Below the pieces are notes generated by a model that saw only the letters and a list, made by a program, of their open reading frames with translations, did no database searches and was not told the origin of the DNA. Below, piece by piece: positions 35,320 to 44,094 of a DNA stretch of 64,000 nt. This DNA comes from Pseudomonas putida (GTDB lineage: Bacteria > Pseudomonadota > Gammaproteobacteria > Pseudomonadales > Pseudomonadaceae), in NCBI RefSeq assembly GCF_022627325.1, contig NZ_JAETZZ010000005.1:124001-188000 (forward strand). Reading direction: 5' to 3'. Made by a program: the position numbers and the translations under genes. How positions within the stretch are numbered: the first letter of the stretch is position 1; every line of letters starts with the position of its first letter.

Positions 35320-35768
35320 AGCGCCGGAAAACCTGACCCACGTCTGTACACACAAACGTCACCTTAAGTGCCATTTTTGTGTGCATAAGTGCTAGCAATG
35401 CCCCAATACGTTACATACGTTGCGCAACTAAATCTGACCAAATGATCAACTAATTATGCATGAATAAAATTAAACCTGTTCAAATGGTCAATTTATAGTT
35501 CACTCAATTCATCAACTTAGCGTTCAAAGCGATAGTTTTGAAGTAAACGCAACTTGAAGTACGTTCCTCGCCTGGCATGGAACTCGCTTTTGTGTGTTCG
35601 TGTTTTGTATACAAGTTAAACAAAACATAAATACACAAGAACCCGCGACGCCGCCCCAACCCGGCCGCCGCGCCCAGAACCCAGTGATGCCAACGCTGCA
35701 CTGACGAGATGGCGAGCCCGTGCGCATGCCCGCTCATCGCAGTCCACGTGCATCAGGAGCCTGCCGGA
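35320..35768. other. AT-rich regulatory region upstream of the NCS1 transporter
   Basis: 449 bases without a convincing gene, unusually AT-rich between about 35330 and 35640 compared with the rest of the window. It contains a TGACCA / TGGTCA inverted pair about 50 bases apart near 35437-35490, and a TTGTATACAA palindrome at 35605. This looks like a multi-site promoter region. Confidence 0.6.
35605..35614. promoter_or_regulatory. Predicted GclR operator upstream of the NCS1 transporter
   Basis: TTGTATACAA, 155 bases before the NCS1 start codon and 29 kb from gclR. Same perfect palindrome as in the hiuH/puuE and glcG/gcl regions. Confidence 0.65.
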
Positions 35769-37301
35769 ATGAGTACCAGCCTCGACCTTGCCCCTGAACT
35801 ATCCGTCGCCAGCACCCACCCCTCGTCCTCCCTGGCCGGCCATGCGCCGCAACTTGAACTCAGCCCGCGCCTGCATAACCGCGACCTGGCGCCGACGCGT
35901 ATCGAAGGCCGCCGCTGGGGGCGCTACAGCATCTTCGCGCTGTGGACCAACGATGTGCACAACATTGCCAACTACTCCTTCGCCATGGGCTTGTTCGCGC
36001 TTGGCCTCGGCGGCTGGCAGATTCTCCTGTCCTTGGCGATCGGCGCCGCGCTGGTGTACTTCTTCATGAACCTTTCCGGCTACATGGGGCAGAAGACCGG
36101 CGTGCCATTCCCGGTAATCAGCCGCATTGCCTTCGGCATTCATGGCGCGCAAATTCCCGCGCTGATCCGTGCTGTGATCGCCATCGCCTGGTTCGGCATC
36201 CAGACCTACCTGGCTTCAGTGGTGCTACGCGTGCTGCTGACGGCGGTGTGGCCGCAACTGGCCAGTTATGACCAAGACAGCATCCTCGGCCTGTCGAGCC
36301 TGGGCTGGGTGTGCTTCGTGGCAATCTGGCTGGTGCAACTGGTGATCCTCGCCTACGGCATGGAGATGGTGCGCCGCTACGAGGCATTCGCCGGCCCGGT
36401 GATCCTGCTGACCGTCGCCAGCCTGGCGGTGTTCATGTACTTCAAGGCCGATGCGCGTATCGCCTGGTCGGTGGCCGAGCCGCTGACCGGTTACGAGATG
36501 TGGCGCAACATATTCGCCGGCGGCGCGCTGTGGCTGGCGATCTACGGCACCCTGGTGCTCAACTTCTGCGATTTCGCCCGTTCCTCGCCATGCCGCAAGA
36601 CCATCCGCGTCGGCAACTTCTGGGGCCTGCCGGTGAACATCGTGGTCTTCGCGCTGATCACCGTGGTGCTGTGCGGCGCACAGTTCCAGATCAACGGCCA
36701 GATCATCGACAGCCCGACCCAGATCGTTGCCAGCATCCCCAATACGGCCTTCCTGGTCCTCGGCTGCCTGGCCTTCCTGATCGTCACCGTGGCGGTGAAC
36801 ATCATGGCCAACTTCGTCGCCCCGGCCTTCGTGCTGAGCAACCTGGCGCCGCGGCACCTGAACTTCCGCCGCGCAGGGCTGATCAGCGCCACCGTGGCCG
36901 TGTTGATCCTGCCATGGAACCTCTACAACAGCCCGCTGGTGATCGTCTATTTCCTGTCTGGCCTGGGCGCCCTGCTGGGCCCACTGTACGGGGTGATCAT
37001 GGCCGACTACTGGCTGCTGCGCAAAGGCTGCATCAACGTGCCGGAGCTGTACAGCGAACATCCGGCCGGGGCTTACCACTACAGCAAGGGCATCAACCTG
37101 CGGGCCGTCGCCGCGTTCCTGCCGGCAGCGCTGCTGGCCATCGTCCTGGCGTTGGTGCCCAACTTCCATGCCATCGCGCCGTTTTCCTGGCTGATCGGTG
37201 CCGGCATCGCCGCCGCGCTGTACCTGCTGATCGCCCCTCGCAACCGTCAATACGCTGATGTCAGCGGCGAATGCATCGCCGTCGACCACAGCAGCCACTG
37301 A
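35769..37301 (+). CDS. NCS1-family transporter (allantoin/hydantoin/nucleobase type)
   Basis: 510 residues, twelve helices. NCS1 signatures: WTNDVHNIANYSFAMGLF in helix 1, GQKTGVPFPVISRIAFGIHG, NFCDFARSSPCRKTIR and YNSPLVIVYFLSGLGALLGP. The motif set matches bacterial hydantoin and allantoin carriers (Mhp1, PucI) more than cytosine carriers. Start ATG 35769 follows AGGAG at good spacing. The racemase-fold gene follows 16 bases after the stop, so one transcript probably imports and processes the same compound. Confidence 0.88.
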   Translation: MSTSLDLAPELSVASTHPSSSLAGHAPQLELSPRLHNRDLAPTRIEGRRWGRYSIFALWTNDVHNIANYSFAMGLFALGLGGWQILLSLAIGAALVYFFMNLSGYMGQKTGVPFPVISRIAFGIHGAQIPALIRAVIAIAWFGIQTYLASVVLRVLLTAVWPQLASYDQDSILGLSSLGWVCFVAIWLVQLVILAYGMEMVRRYEAFAGPVILLTVASLAVFMYFKADARIAWSVAEPLTGYEMWRNIFAGGALWLAIYGTLVLNFCDFARSSPCRKTIRVGNFWGLPVNIVVFALITVVLCGAQFQINGQIIDSPTQIVASIPNTAFLVLGCLAFLIVTVAVNIMANFVAPAFVLSNLAPRHLNFRRAGLISATVAVLILPWNLYNSPLVIVYFLSGLGALLGPLYGVIMADYWLLRKGCINVPELYSEHPAGAYHYSKGINLRAVAAFLPAALLAIVLALVPNFHAIAPFSWLIGAGIAAALYLLIAPRNRQYADVSGECIAVDHSSH

Positions 37302-37317
37302 TCAAGGAGCAGTGCTC

Positions 37318-38046
37318 ATGCGTATTCTGATCGCCAACGTCAACACCACCGAAGCCATCACCGAGGCCATCGCCGAGCAAGCCCGCAGCGTGGCGGGCCC
37401 CGACACGCAGATCATCGGCCTGACCCCCTGGTTCGGTGCCGAGTCGGTGGAGGGCAATTTCGAGAGCTACCTGGCTGCCATCGCCGTCATGGACCGCGTG
37501 CTGGCTTATGAGGGGCCGTACGATGCCGTGATCCAGGCCGGCTACGGCGAACATGGCCGCGAAGGCCTGCAGGAACTGCTGAACGTGCCGGTGGTGGACA
37601 TCACCGATGCCGCCGCCAGCACGGCACTGTATCTGGGCCACGCCTACTCGGTGGTGACCACCCTGGACCGTACCGTGCCGCTGATCGAAGACCGCCTGAG
37701 GCTTTCGGGGTTGTACGACCGCTGCGCCTCGGTGCGCGCCAGTGGCCTTGCCGTGCTGGAACTGGAGGAGGACCCACAGCGTGCAGTGCAGGCGATCGTC
37801 GAACAAGCCGAGCGGGCGGTGCGCGATGACAAGGCCGAGGTGATCTGCCTGGGCTGTGGCGGCATGGCCGGGCTGGATGAGCAGATTCGTCAGCGCACCG
37901 GGGTGCCGGTGGTCGATGGCGTGAGCGCGGCGGTGACCATTGCCGAGTCGTTGGTGCGGATGGGGCTGAGCACCTCCAAGGTGCGGACCTATGCCACCCC
38001 GCGGGCGAAGAAAGTCGTGGGCTGGCCGATGCGATTCGGCCGGTAA
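37318..38046 (+). CDS. Asp/Glu/hydantoin racemase-fold enzyme lacking the first catalytic Cys
   Basis: 242 residues. Typical family N-terminus MRILIANVNTTEAITEAI and C-terminal LGCGGMAGL with Cys180. Two-cysteine racemases carry the first Cys in an ACFGDPG-like motif; here the matching segment is QAGYGEHG, with Gly75 at that position. Hydantoin and allantoin racemases need both cysteines, while arylmalonate decarboxylases have Gly at the first and Cys at the second. AAGGAGC precedes the ATG. It is coupled to an NCS1 transporter, so the substrate may be a hydantoin, allantoin or another small acid. Confidence 0.85.
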   Translation: MRILIANVNTTEAITEAIAEQARSVAGPDTQIIGLTPWFGAESVEGNFESYLAAIAVMDRVLAYEGPYDAVIQAGYGEHGREGLQELLNVPVVDITDAAASTALYLGHAYSVVTTLDRTVPLIEDRLRLSGLYDRCASVRASGLAVLELEEDPQRAVQAIVEQAERAVRDDKAEVICLGCGGMAGLDEQIRQRTGVPVVDGVSAAVTIAESLVRMGLSTSKVRTYATPRAKKVVGWPMRFGR

Positions 38047-38097
38047 GCGCCAAGGCGCATTCCCGCCCCCACAGACCAGCAGCACCGCCGGCCACTG

Positions 38098-38176
38098 GGC
38101 TGCCCCAAGGCATTGGATTGCTGTCCAACTTCCTGGGGGCAGCCCACGCGGTGGGAGCCGGCTTGCCGGCGATAGG
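38098..38176. repeat. Hairpin and REP element after the racemase-like gene
   Basis: GGCTGCCCCAAGG pairs with the CCTGGGGGCAGCC-like segment about 30 bases later, then a REP core GTGGGAGCCGGCTTGCCGGC begins at 38151. The convergent phosphatase gene starts its stop codon about 130 bases further on. Confidence 0.6.
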
Positions 38177-38309
38177 AGCAGCGCAGTCGCCTTGTCATCC
38201 AGGCCAAGCGCCGAGCCCCCCACAAGGCCGACAGACCAGCAGCACCAAACCCAGCAGCACCCACACTTGCCCGATGTTTCAGCTTGGTTGCCAGGACAGT
38301 GACCACAAA

Positions 38310-38972
38310 TCAGGTCGGGCAGCTGTGCGCACCGCCATCCAGGCCCTGGCGTACGTTGCGGCTGAGCAGGCTGGCCTTGCCGTCGCGCCAGGTCAGGGTC
38401 AGTACATACAGGGTGTCGAAATCGTCGCCCTGCCAGTCCTCGGTGATCACCCGGTCCTCACCCAGCGCCTTGCCGGCGATGGTATTGATCAGCTCCGGCA
38501 GGTAACCATGGGACCAGGCAGTGTAGACAGTGGCGTTGCGGTATTTGCCGCTGAGCAACTCATCCGCGAGCTCATCGGTATCGTTCGCACCGTAATCGAT
38601 ATTCACCGGCAAGCCGAGACGTATCGCGCTCGGGGTGATGGTCATCAGTGGGCGGATGTAGCTGTAACGCTGGTCATCGACGCCTTCCTCGACCTCTCGT
38701 GTCGGGTTGGCGGCGAAGACGAAATCGGCTTTGCCGAAGCGCTCGGGCAGCAGCCTGGCCAGGTCCAGCGCGCGGTTGAGGCCTTGACAGTTCAACTGCC
38801 CCAACCCTTCGCCGGGTTTTTCGGCATGGCGCAGAAACACCAGGGTCTGGGTACCGTCGACAGGTTGAACGCGGTTTTCGACCACTTCCAGGGCCAAGGG
38901 CACCGCCGCAACAGCGAGTGCGAGGCCCAACAGCAGATGGCGACGACGGCGAACAAACGTGGGCAACTTCAT
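38310..38972 (-). CDS. Membrane-anchored histidine phosphatase-family protein
   Basis: 220 residues. A positively charged start (MKLPTFVRRRRH) and one hydrophobic segment at about 13-29 indicate a signal anchor, so the catalytic domain is probably periplasmic. The phosphoglycerate-mutase-like phosphohistidine motif is LVFLRHAEKP, and a second conserved His lies in AWSHGYLPELI. The physiological substrate is unknown. The frame is open further upstream, but MKLPTF is the natural start. Confidence 0.8.
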   Translation of the reverse strand: MKLPTFVRRRRHLLLGLALAVAAVPLALEVVENRVQPVDGTQTLVFLRHAEKPGEGLGQLNCQGLNRALDLARLLPERFGKADFVFAANPTREVEEGVDDQRYSYIRPLMTITPSAIRLGLPVNIDYGANDTDELADELLSGKYRNATVYTAWSHGYLPELINTIAGKALGEDRVITEDWQGDDFDTLYVLTLTWRDGKASLLSRNVRQGLDGGAHSCPT

Positions 38973-39182
38973 GAAGGCAGGCTCTTGTGGCAGACAATTT
39001 GGGTCGACCCGCCACACTGCCCTGAGGCCCAAGAGGCCCGGCATCCTTGTAGTGAATGCCATCCCTGGCCAACGAGTAGGGGTCAGAGTGCCCTCAACGC
39101 GTTTGGTTCCTCCCTGGGCAAGACCTACGGTAACCCACACATGTTGCGAAATTATTCCAAGCCTGCCAGCCGCGCCCGAGGC

Positions 39183-39521
39183 TCAGTCATCCCGCGTCAA
39201 CACTTCCAGCAACTCGATCTCGAACGTCAGGTCCGAATTCGGTGGGATCGCACCCACGCTGCGCTCTCCATAACCCAGGTGCGCAGGCACCTGCAGCTTG
39301 CGTTTGCCCCCTACGCGCATGCCCATCAGGCCTTGGTCCCAGCCCTTGATCACCCGGCCCGTGCCAATCACGCACTGGAACGGTTTACCGCGCGACCGGG
39401 ACGAGTCGAACTCGCTGCCATCGGCCAGCCAGCCGGTGTACTGGGTGGTGATCAGGGCGCCTTTGACGGCAGCTTTACCGTCGCCTTCGACGAGGTCGGT
39501 GATTTGCAGTTCGCTGTTCAT
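39183..39521 (-). CDS. FKBP-type peptidyl-prolyl cis-trans isomerase
   Basis: 112 residues, a single FKBP domain with no signal peptide, so cytoplasmic. Motifs: TQYTGWLADGSEFDSSRSRG, VIGTGRVIKGWDQGLMGMRVG and VPAHLGYGERSVGAIPPNS, each split here into recognisable parts; the active-site Tyr, Phe, Asp, Trp and Tyr are all present. GGAGC sits seven bases before ATG 39521; another ATG two codons upstream is too close to it. Confidence 0.94.
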   Translation of the reverse strand: MNSELQITDLVEGDGKAAVKGALITTQYTGWLADGSEFDSSRSRGKPFQCVIGTGRVIKGWDQGLMGMRVGGKRKLQVPAHLGYGERSVGAIPPNSDLTFEIELLEVLTRDD

Positions 39522-39590
39522 GGGCATGCTCCAAGGGTGACATTCAAGGCCGCCCTTTTCTCAGGAATGCACGGTATTGGCAAGCACCAC

Positions 39591-39998
39591 TCACCCCAAT
39601 TGCTCGAAAGCTTGCTGGCCCGTCAGCTCGGTAGTCTGGTTGGCAAAACAGTACCAGGCAGGTTTCTGCTCGACGAAGATCTGCAGGTCGAAATCCCAGG
39701 CCTCATCGCCGTCCAGCAGGCCCACCGGCACCGCGGAGAAATCGTTGGCCTTGAGCCGGTAATACAGGTGAGTGCCGCAGCGCCCGCAAAAACCGCGCTG
39801 GGCCCAATCGGAAGAATCGTAGACGCTGGGCGAACACCCTTCGATGACCGGTGGCTGGCTGCAGTGAACGACCAGCAATGGCCCCCCGGTCCACTTGCGG
39901 CACATGCTGCAATGGCAAGCGCTGATGTGGGTAGTGTCGACGGTGACGTGCAGGCGGGTTTCCCCACAAAGGCAGCTGCCGTGCTTTTCCAGGGTCAT
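39591..39998 (-). CDS. GFA-family (glutathione-dependent formaldehyde-activating-like) protein
   Basis: 135 residues. Zinc-binding cysteines occur in the order typical of the family: CLCGE near residue 9-12, CHCSMCRKWTG near 28-37 and CGRCGTHLYY near 93. A cytoplasmic Mss4-like fold is expected. Most members have no proven activity, so the formaldehyde name should not be taken as function. Confidence 0.88.
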   Translation of the reverse strand: MTLEKHGSCLCGETRLHVTVDTTHISACHCSMCRKWTGGPLLVVHCSQPPVIEGCSPSVYDSSDWAQRGFCGRCGTHLYYRLKANDFSAVPVGLLDGDEAWDFDLQIFVEQKPAWYCFANQTTELTGQQAFEQLG

Positions 39999-40074
39999 GG
40001 TGAGGCTCCTTGCGTTGGGTGGAGGGCAAGTATAGATCGCCCCCGCACAACGGCTCGCAACCCCACCGGGCCGG

Positions 40075-40863
40075 TCAGACGAACACGTTGCCGCGTAGGT
40101 AGAGCGCCGCCCGCCCGCTGATGATCACTCGGCCATTGCCCGGCACCTCACAGTGCAGTTGGCCCTTGCGCGCACCACCCTGCTCACAGGTCAGGGTGCC
40201 CTTGCCCAACCGCTGCGCCCACAAAGGCGCAAGCGAAGTGTGCGCAGAACCTGTGACCGGGTCTTCGTTGACACCGACTCGCGGGCCGAACCAGCGCGTG
40301 ACGAAATCGTATCCGCGCCCGGGAGCGGTCACGGCGATACCCCGCACATCGAACGCCGACAAGGCGACGAAGTCCGGCTGCAGCGGGTCCAGAAGCGAGG
40401 CGTCATCGATCATCACTACATAGTCGTCGGACCGATACACCGCACTCGCCCCACTCAGCCCCAGTGCCTTGAGCAAACCGGCGGGCGCCTCGACGGCGGC
40501 CGGCTGCTTGGCCGGGAAGTCCATGGCCAGCAAGCCGTCGGCCCCTCGGCTTACCCGCAATTCACCGCTGCGGGTGTTGAAGCGCAGTACTTCAGCCTGC
40601 TCGCCCAACTGCTCGAACAGCACATAGGCCGATGCCAAGGTGGCATGGCCGCACAGGTCGACCTCCACCGCCGGGGTGAACCAGCGCAGGTCAAAGGTCT
40701 CCCCATTGCGCACGAAATAGGCGGTTTCGGAGAGGTTGTTCTCTTCGGCGATGCGTTGCAGCACGTCATCAGGCAGCCAGCTTTCAAGCGCAATCACGGC
40801 AGCCGGGTTGCCACCGAACGGTTCTGCGCTAAAGGCATCGACCTGAAAGATCTCGAGTTGCAT
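40075..40863 (-). CDS. PhzF-family isomerase
   Basis: 262 residues. The two-lobed PhzF fold is evident: the N-terminal lobe has FQVDAFSAEPFGGNPAAV and NNLSETAYF with the catalytic Glu at about 46, then EVDLCGHATLASA. The C-terminal lobe has GVNEDPVTGSAHTSL and KGQLHCEVPGNGRV. Phenazine genes are absent, so this is one of the housekeeping PhzF-like proteins of unknown substrate. Probably not co-transcribed with the GFA gene (76-base gap). Confidence 0.9.
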   Translation of the reverse strand: MQLEIFQVDAFSAEPFGGNPAAVIALESWLPDDVLQRIAEENNLSETAYFVRNGETFDLRWFTPAVEVDLCGHATLASAYVLFEQLGEQAEVLRFNTRSGELRVSRGADGLLAMDFPAKQPAAVEAPAGLLKALGLSGASAVYRSDDYVVMIDDASLLDPLQPDFVALSAFDVRGIAVTAPGRGYDFVTRWFGPRVGVNEDPVTGSAHTSLAPLWAQRLGKGTLTCEQGGARKGQLHCEVPGNGRVIISGRAALYLRGNVFV

Positions 40864-40914
40864 GCGAACACTCCTTGTGGCCCAGCGAGCGCCGGGCAGA
40901 ATTAAAAACGAACG

Positions 40915-41853
40915 TTACGGATGGACGGGTGTAAGTACCGGTTCGCCGGCAAAGAAAGCCTGTAGATTGCGCAGGACCAAGGCCACCGTGTCACGCGCCG
41001 CTTCAGGGGATTGCCCGGCCACATGCGGGGTGAGCACGGTATTGCCGAGGGCCTTCAAGGCATCGGGCACGGAGGGTTCGTCGTCGAACACATCAAGTGC
41101 TGCGCCTGCGAGTTGCCCGCGCTGCAGGGCACTTATCAGCGCCGGGGTCTCCACAACGCTGGCACGGGCGATGTTCACCAGGTAGCCCTCGGGGCCCAGT
41201 GCCTCAAGCACCCGAGCATCGACCAGGTGGTGGGTATTGGTACCGCCCGGGGTGGCTACGACCAGAATGTCTACGGCATCGGCCAGGTGCAAGGGGCTGT
41301 CGTACCAGGTGTAAGGCACGTCCTGGCGCGGCGTGCGGCTGTGATAGCAGACACTCATGTCGAAGCCCAGGCTGGCACGTTTGGCGATGGCCCGGCCAAC
41401 TGCGCCCAAGCCGAGGATGCCGAGGCGCTTGCCACTTACCGAGGGGCTGATGACCCGGTTCCACGCGCCGAGGCGGATACCGGCATCGGCGCGTGGAATG
41501 TCGCGCAGCAGGGCCAACAGTATCGCCAGGGTGTGGTCGGCCACGGCGGCAGCATTGGCACCAGCGCCATTGGTGACGGTGATGCCACGAGCAGCGGCGG
41601 CGGCCAGGTCGACCTGTTCGTAACCGGCACCGATCACGCAGATGATCTGCAAGTGGGGCAACGCTTGGATTTCAGCAGCGGTCAGGCCCAGCGGGCCGCG
41701 GGTAAGCACCGCATCGATTTCGGCGCCATGGCGGCGGATGGCGTCGCCACGCAGCTGCGCAGACGGTGCGCGAATCAGCCGGTAGCCGGCCTGTTCGAGC
41801 AGGGGCAGGTAATCATCGACGGTTTCCACCAACACCAGGACTGTCTTGCTCAT
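40915..41853 (-). CDS. D-2-hydroxyacid dehydrogenase (GhrB-like glyoxylate/hydroxypyruvate reductase)
   Basis: 312 residues. NAD(P)-binding motif GILGLGAVGRAIAKRA in the middle. The catalytic Arg is in VNIARASVVET, the Glu in DVFDDEPSVP, and the His in VLTPHVAGQSP. The family reduces glyoxylate, hydroxypyruvate or 2-ketogluconate. Given the glyoxylate operon in the window it could offer a side route, but no operator or operon link is seen. Confidence 0.88.
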   Translation of the reverse strand: MSKTVLVLVETVDDYLPLLEQAGYRLIRAPSAQLRGDAIRRHGAEIDAVLTRGPLGLTAAEIQALPHLQIICVIGAGYEQVDLAAAAARGITVTNGAGANAAAVADHTLAILLALLRDIPRADAGIRLGAWNRVISPSVSGKRLGILGLGAVGRAIAKRASLGFDMSVCYHSRTPRQDVPYTWYDSPLHLADAVDILVVATPGGTNTHHLVDARVLEALGPEGYLVNIARASVVETPALISALQRGQLAGAALDVFDDEPSVPDALKALGNTVLTPHVAGQSPEAARDTVALVLRNLQAFFAGEPVLTPVHP

Positions 41854-42003
41854 GCACCCCTCCGGCGCTAATTCGAAGGGGCATTATGCGGAGTCGGCGG
41901 GCGGTACAGTCAATCGGTAAATCGCGGGTAAACTGTACTGTATCGGTTGCTTGCTACTGGCCGTGCCGGCTTGCCGACGACATGGCCAGAAAACACAAAG
42001 CGA

Positions 42004-42423
42004 TTACTGAGCGAACGCCCGGCCCAGCCCACCGGGTACACCACTGCTGTCGGTCTCCTGCCACGGGCCATCCGGGCTCAGAGACCAGCTCCAGCCATTG
42101 TCATAGCGGTAATAGGTGCGCTGCCGGTAGAACGTATTGGGCTTCTTCTCCAACACATAAACACCCAGCTTCGGATCCCAATGGCTGGCGCCCCCCGGTG
42201 GTGGGGCAAAGCTTGCCGAGGTCCGCGGCATCGGTTTGGGTGTCGCGGCCGGTTTGCTCGGCTGCGTGGACGGCTGGCTACCCGGCAGCGGCTTGACCAC
42301 CGGCCCCTTATGCGCAGGCACCGTTTCGATCGGAGGGGCCGGCTGTTCGTACGGCTCGCGCACCGTACACGCAGACAAGCCCACGGCGAGAGTGATCAGG
42401 GTCAGGCGGACGACGTTTCGCAT
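42004..42423 (-). CDS. Small Pro-rich putative lipoprotein
   Basis: 139 residues. Signal peptide of the lipoprotein type ends in the lipobox LSAC (Cys20). A Pro/Ser/Lys-rich linker follows, then a compact C-terminal part, SHWDPKLGVYVLEKKPNTFYR and YYRYDNGWSWSLSPDGPWQ, reminiscent of a repeat of two WxxD/G turns. Function unknown. It starts 11 bases after the ccmI stop and may be the last gene of the ccm transcript. Confidence 0.8.
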   Translation of the reverse strand: MRNVVRLTLITLAVGLSACTVREPYEQPAPPIETVPAHKGPVVKPLPGSQPSTQPSKPAATPKPMPRTSASFAPPPGGASHWDPKLGVYVLEKKPNTFYRQRTYYRYDNGWSWSLSPDGPWQETDSSGVPGGLGRAFAQ

Positions 42424-42434
42424 GGCGGGTTCTC

Positions 42435-43625
42435 TTACCGGTCGGGGCTGTCGATGATCAGCAGTTGGGTGGCCTGGGTGGTGCTGGGCAGCGGTGCGCC
42501 TTGGCCGATCCACTCACCCTGGGTGGGCTGGCCAGCGCGCGATACCCGTGCAACCAGTTGGACTTCGGCAAAGTCGGACAGTTTCATCTGCGGCATCATC
42601 GCATCGGCGTCAGACAATTCGACCTCCAGCGGCAATTGGGCCACGGTCACCCGCTTGGCCGCCAGCGGCATGGGCGGGCCGTTGCTAGCCCGGGCGAAGA
42701 TGAACACCGCATCGCCGGGCTGGACCTCATCCTTGAGCGCCGGGGCCAGCTCGACCCGGACCTTCAGGCGTGCTGCCACCGGGGTCGCAGGCTTGCCAGC
42801 GTTGCCGCCCAGGCGCTCTGCCGCACGGTCGATGCCACCTTGCAAGGCCGCGCGCGAGGCGTCGCCTTCAGGCAACTGCGCCAGCAGGCGGTTCCAGTAA
42901 TCGATGGCTTCCTGGTAGCGCTCGCCTTCGAATGCCGCAATGCCGCGCAGGCCAAGGCTGGTCACTTCGTTCGGGTCGGCCTTGAGGGCCTCGTCGGTCA
43001 GCGCCTGCACCTGTGCGCTCCACTGCTTGTTGGCCGCGAAATACAGGGCCTGGGCCCATTGGCCCAGCAATTCTGGCTGGCGGCCGGCCAGGGCCACGGC
43101 GCGCTCGTAGGCTTTGGCGGCATCTGCCGGGCGCTGCTCGGCCATGTAGGCGCGGCCCAGGAAATACAGGCCCTCGGCCGAATCCGGCTGAGCCTGGACG
43201 GCGCGCTCCAGGCGCGTGGTCATTTCTTCCATCGTCTTGGGCGCCGCGGCGAACTCCTGGGTCAACTGCACTTTGTCCGCAGCACCAAAGTGCAGATACA
43301 GACCAAGCGCCACCACCGGCACCAGCACAGCGGCCAGCAGCGGCAGCACCCTGCCCAGGTGCCCCTGGCGCGGCGCTTCGGCGCCTTCGGTGTCGGCCAA
43401 CAGTTCACGGGCGGCCTCATCACGGCCGCTGGCCAGTTGCGCGTCATCCAGCACCCCGGCGGCCTGCTGGGCAGCCAGTTCGGCGACACGTTCCTGGTAC
43501 AGCGCTACGTTCAGCGCAGTACGGTCTTCTTCCTGCTGCTGGCGACGGCCACGCAGGATCGGGATCAGCAGAAAGCTGAGGGCGGCGAGCAGCAGCAGGC
43601 CCGCACCAAGCCAGAATTCAGTCAT
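42435..43625 (-). CDS. ccmI: Cytochrome c maturation protein CcmI
   Basis: 396 residues. Apocytochrome c chaperone that presents the haem-attachment site to CcmF/H. Two transmembrane helices (about 3-20 and 96-115) are separated by a cytoplasmic loop, then periplasmic TPR-like repeats ([20 protein letters not shown], then further repeats at about 165-270). ATG 43625 overlaps the end of ccmH by 8 bases. It is the last ccm gene on this strand. Confidence 0.92.
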   Translation of the reverse strand: MTEFWLGAGLLLLAALSFLLIPILRGRRQQQEEDRTALNVALYQERVAELAAQQAAGVLDDAQLASGRDEAARELLADTEGAEAPRQGHLGRVLPLLAAVLVPVVALGLYLHFGAADKVQLTQEFAAAPKTMEEMTTRLERAVQAQPDSAEGLYFLGRAYMAEQRPADAAKAYERAVALAGRQPELLGQWAQALYFAANKQWSAQVQALTDEALKADPNEVTSLGLRGIAAFEGERYQEAIDYWNRLLAQLPEGDASRAALQGGIDRAAERLGGNAGKPATPVAARLKVRVELAPALKDEVQPGDAVFIFARASNGPPMPLAAKRVTVAQLPLEVELSDADAMMPQMKLSDFAEVQLVARVSRAGQPTQGEWIGQGAPLPSTTQATQLLIIDSPDR

Positions 43626-44094
43626 GGTTCTGTTCTTTTTCCAGCAGTTTGGCGAGACGTTCGCGTTCTTCGACGGACAGCTCCTGCGAGCCCGGAGTAG
43701 CTGGCACACGGCGCCGGCGGACAATCACCCACAGCACCGCAAAGCCACCGACCAGCAGAATGCCCGGGCCGAACCAGAGCAGCCAGGTACGCCCAGTGAG
43801 GGCTGGCTTGTAGCGCACAAAATCGCCATAGCGGTCGACCATGAAGTCGACGATCTGCTGGTTGCTCTTGCCTTCACCCAGCATGCGGAAAATCTCCCGG
43901 CGCAGGTCGGCGGCAATCGGTGCGTTGGAGTCGGCGATGTCCTGATTCTGGCATTTGGGGCAGCGCAGCTCTTTGGTCAGCTGCTGATAACGCTCACGCT
44001 CGGCGTCGTCGCGGAACTGGTAGGTATCGATCGCCGCCTTGGCCACGCCGGCCACGCCCAAAGCCAATACTGCGGCCGCAAGCCAGCGCTTCAT
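43618..44094 (-). CDS. ccmH: Cytochrome c maturation thiol oxidoreductase CcmH (CcmL type)
   Basis: 158 residues. Signal peptide 1-20, then the periplasmic domain with the redox motif LRCPKCQNQ (Cys45, Cys48) that keeps apocytochrome cysteines reduced. A C-terminal membrane helix is at about 103-125 ([21 protein letters not shown]), near the end. ATG 44094 overlaps the dsbE stop by four bases (ATGA). Confidence 0.95.
   Translation of the reverse strand: MKRWLAAAVLALGVAGVAKAAIDTYQFRDDAERERYQQLTKELRCPKCQNQDIADSNAPIAADLRREIFRMLGEGKSNQQIVDFMVDRYGDFVRYKPALTGRTWLLWFGPGILLVGGFAVLWVIVRRRRVPATPGSQELSVEERERLAKLLEKEQNHD

Noticed and set aside
35504..35737. 77-codon frame on the minus strand in the AT-rich region
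   Set aside because: Lies over the promoter and operator region, has no ribosome site and no recognisable domain.
40075..40863. PhzF as evidence for phenazine synthesis
   Set aside because: No other phz genes are present; PhzF-like proteins are common without phenazines.
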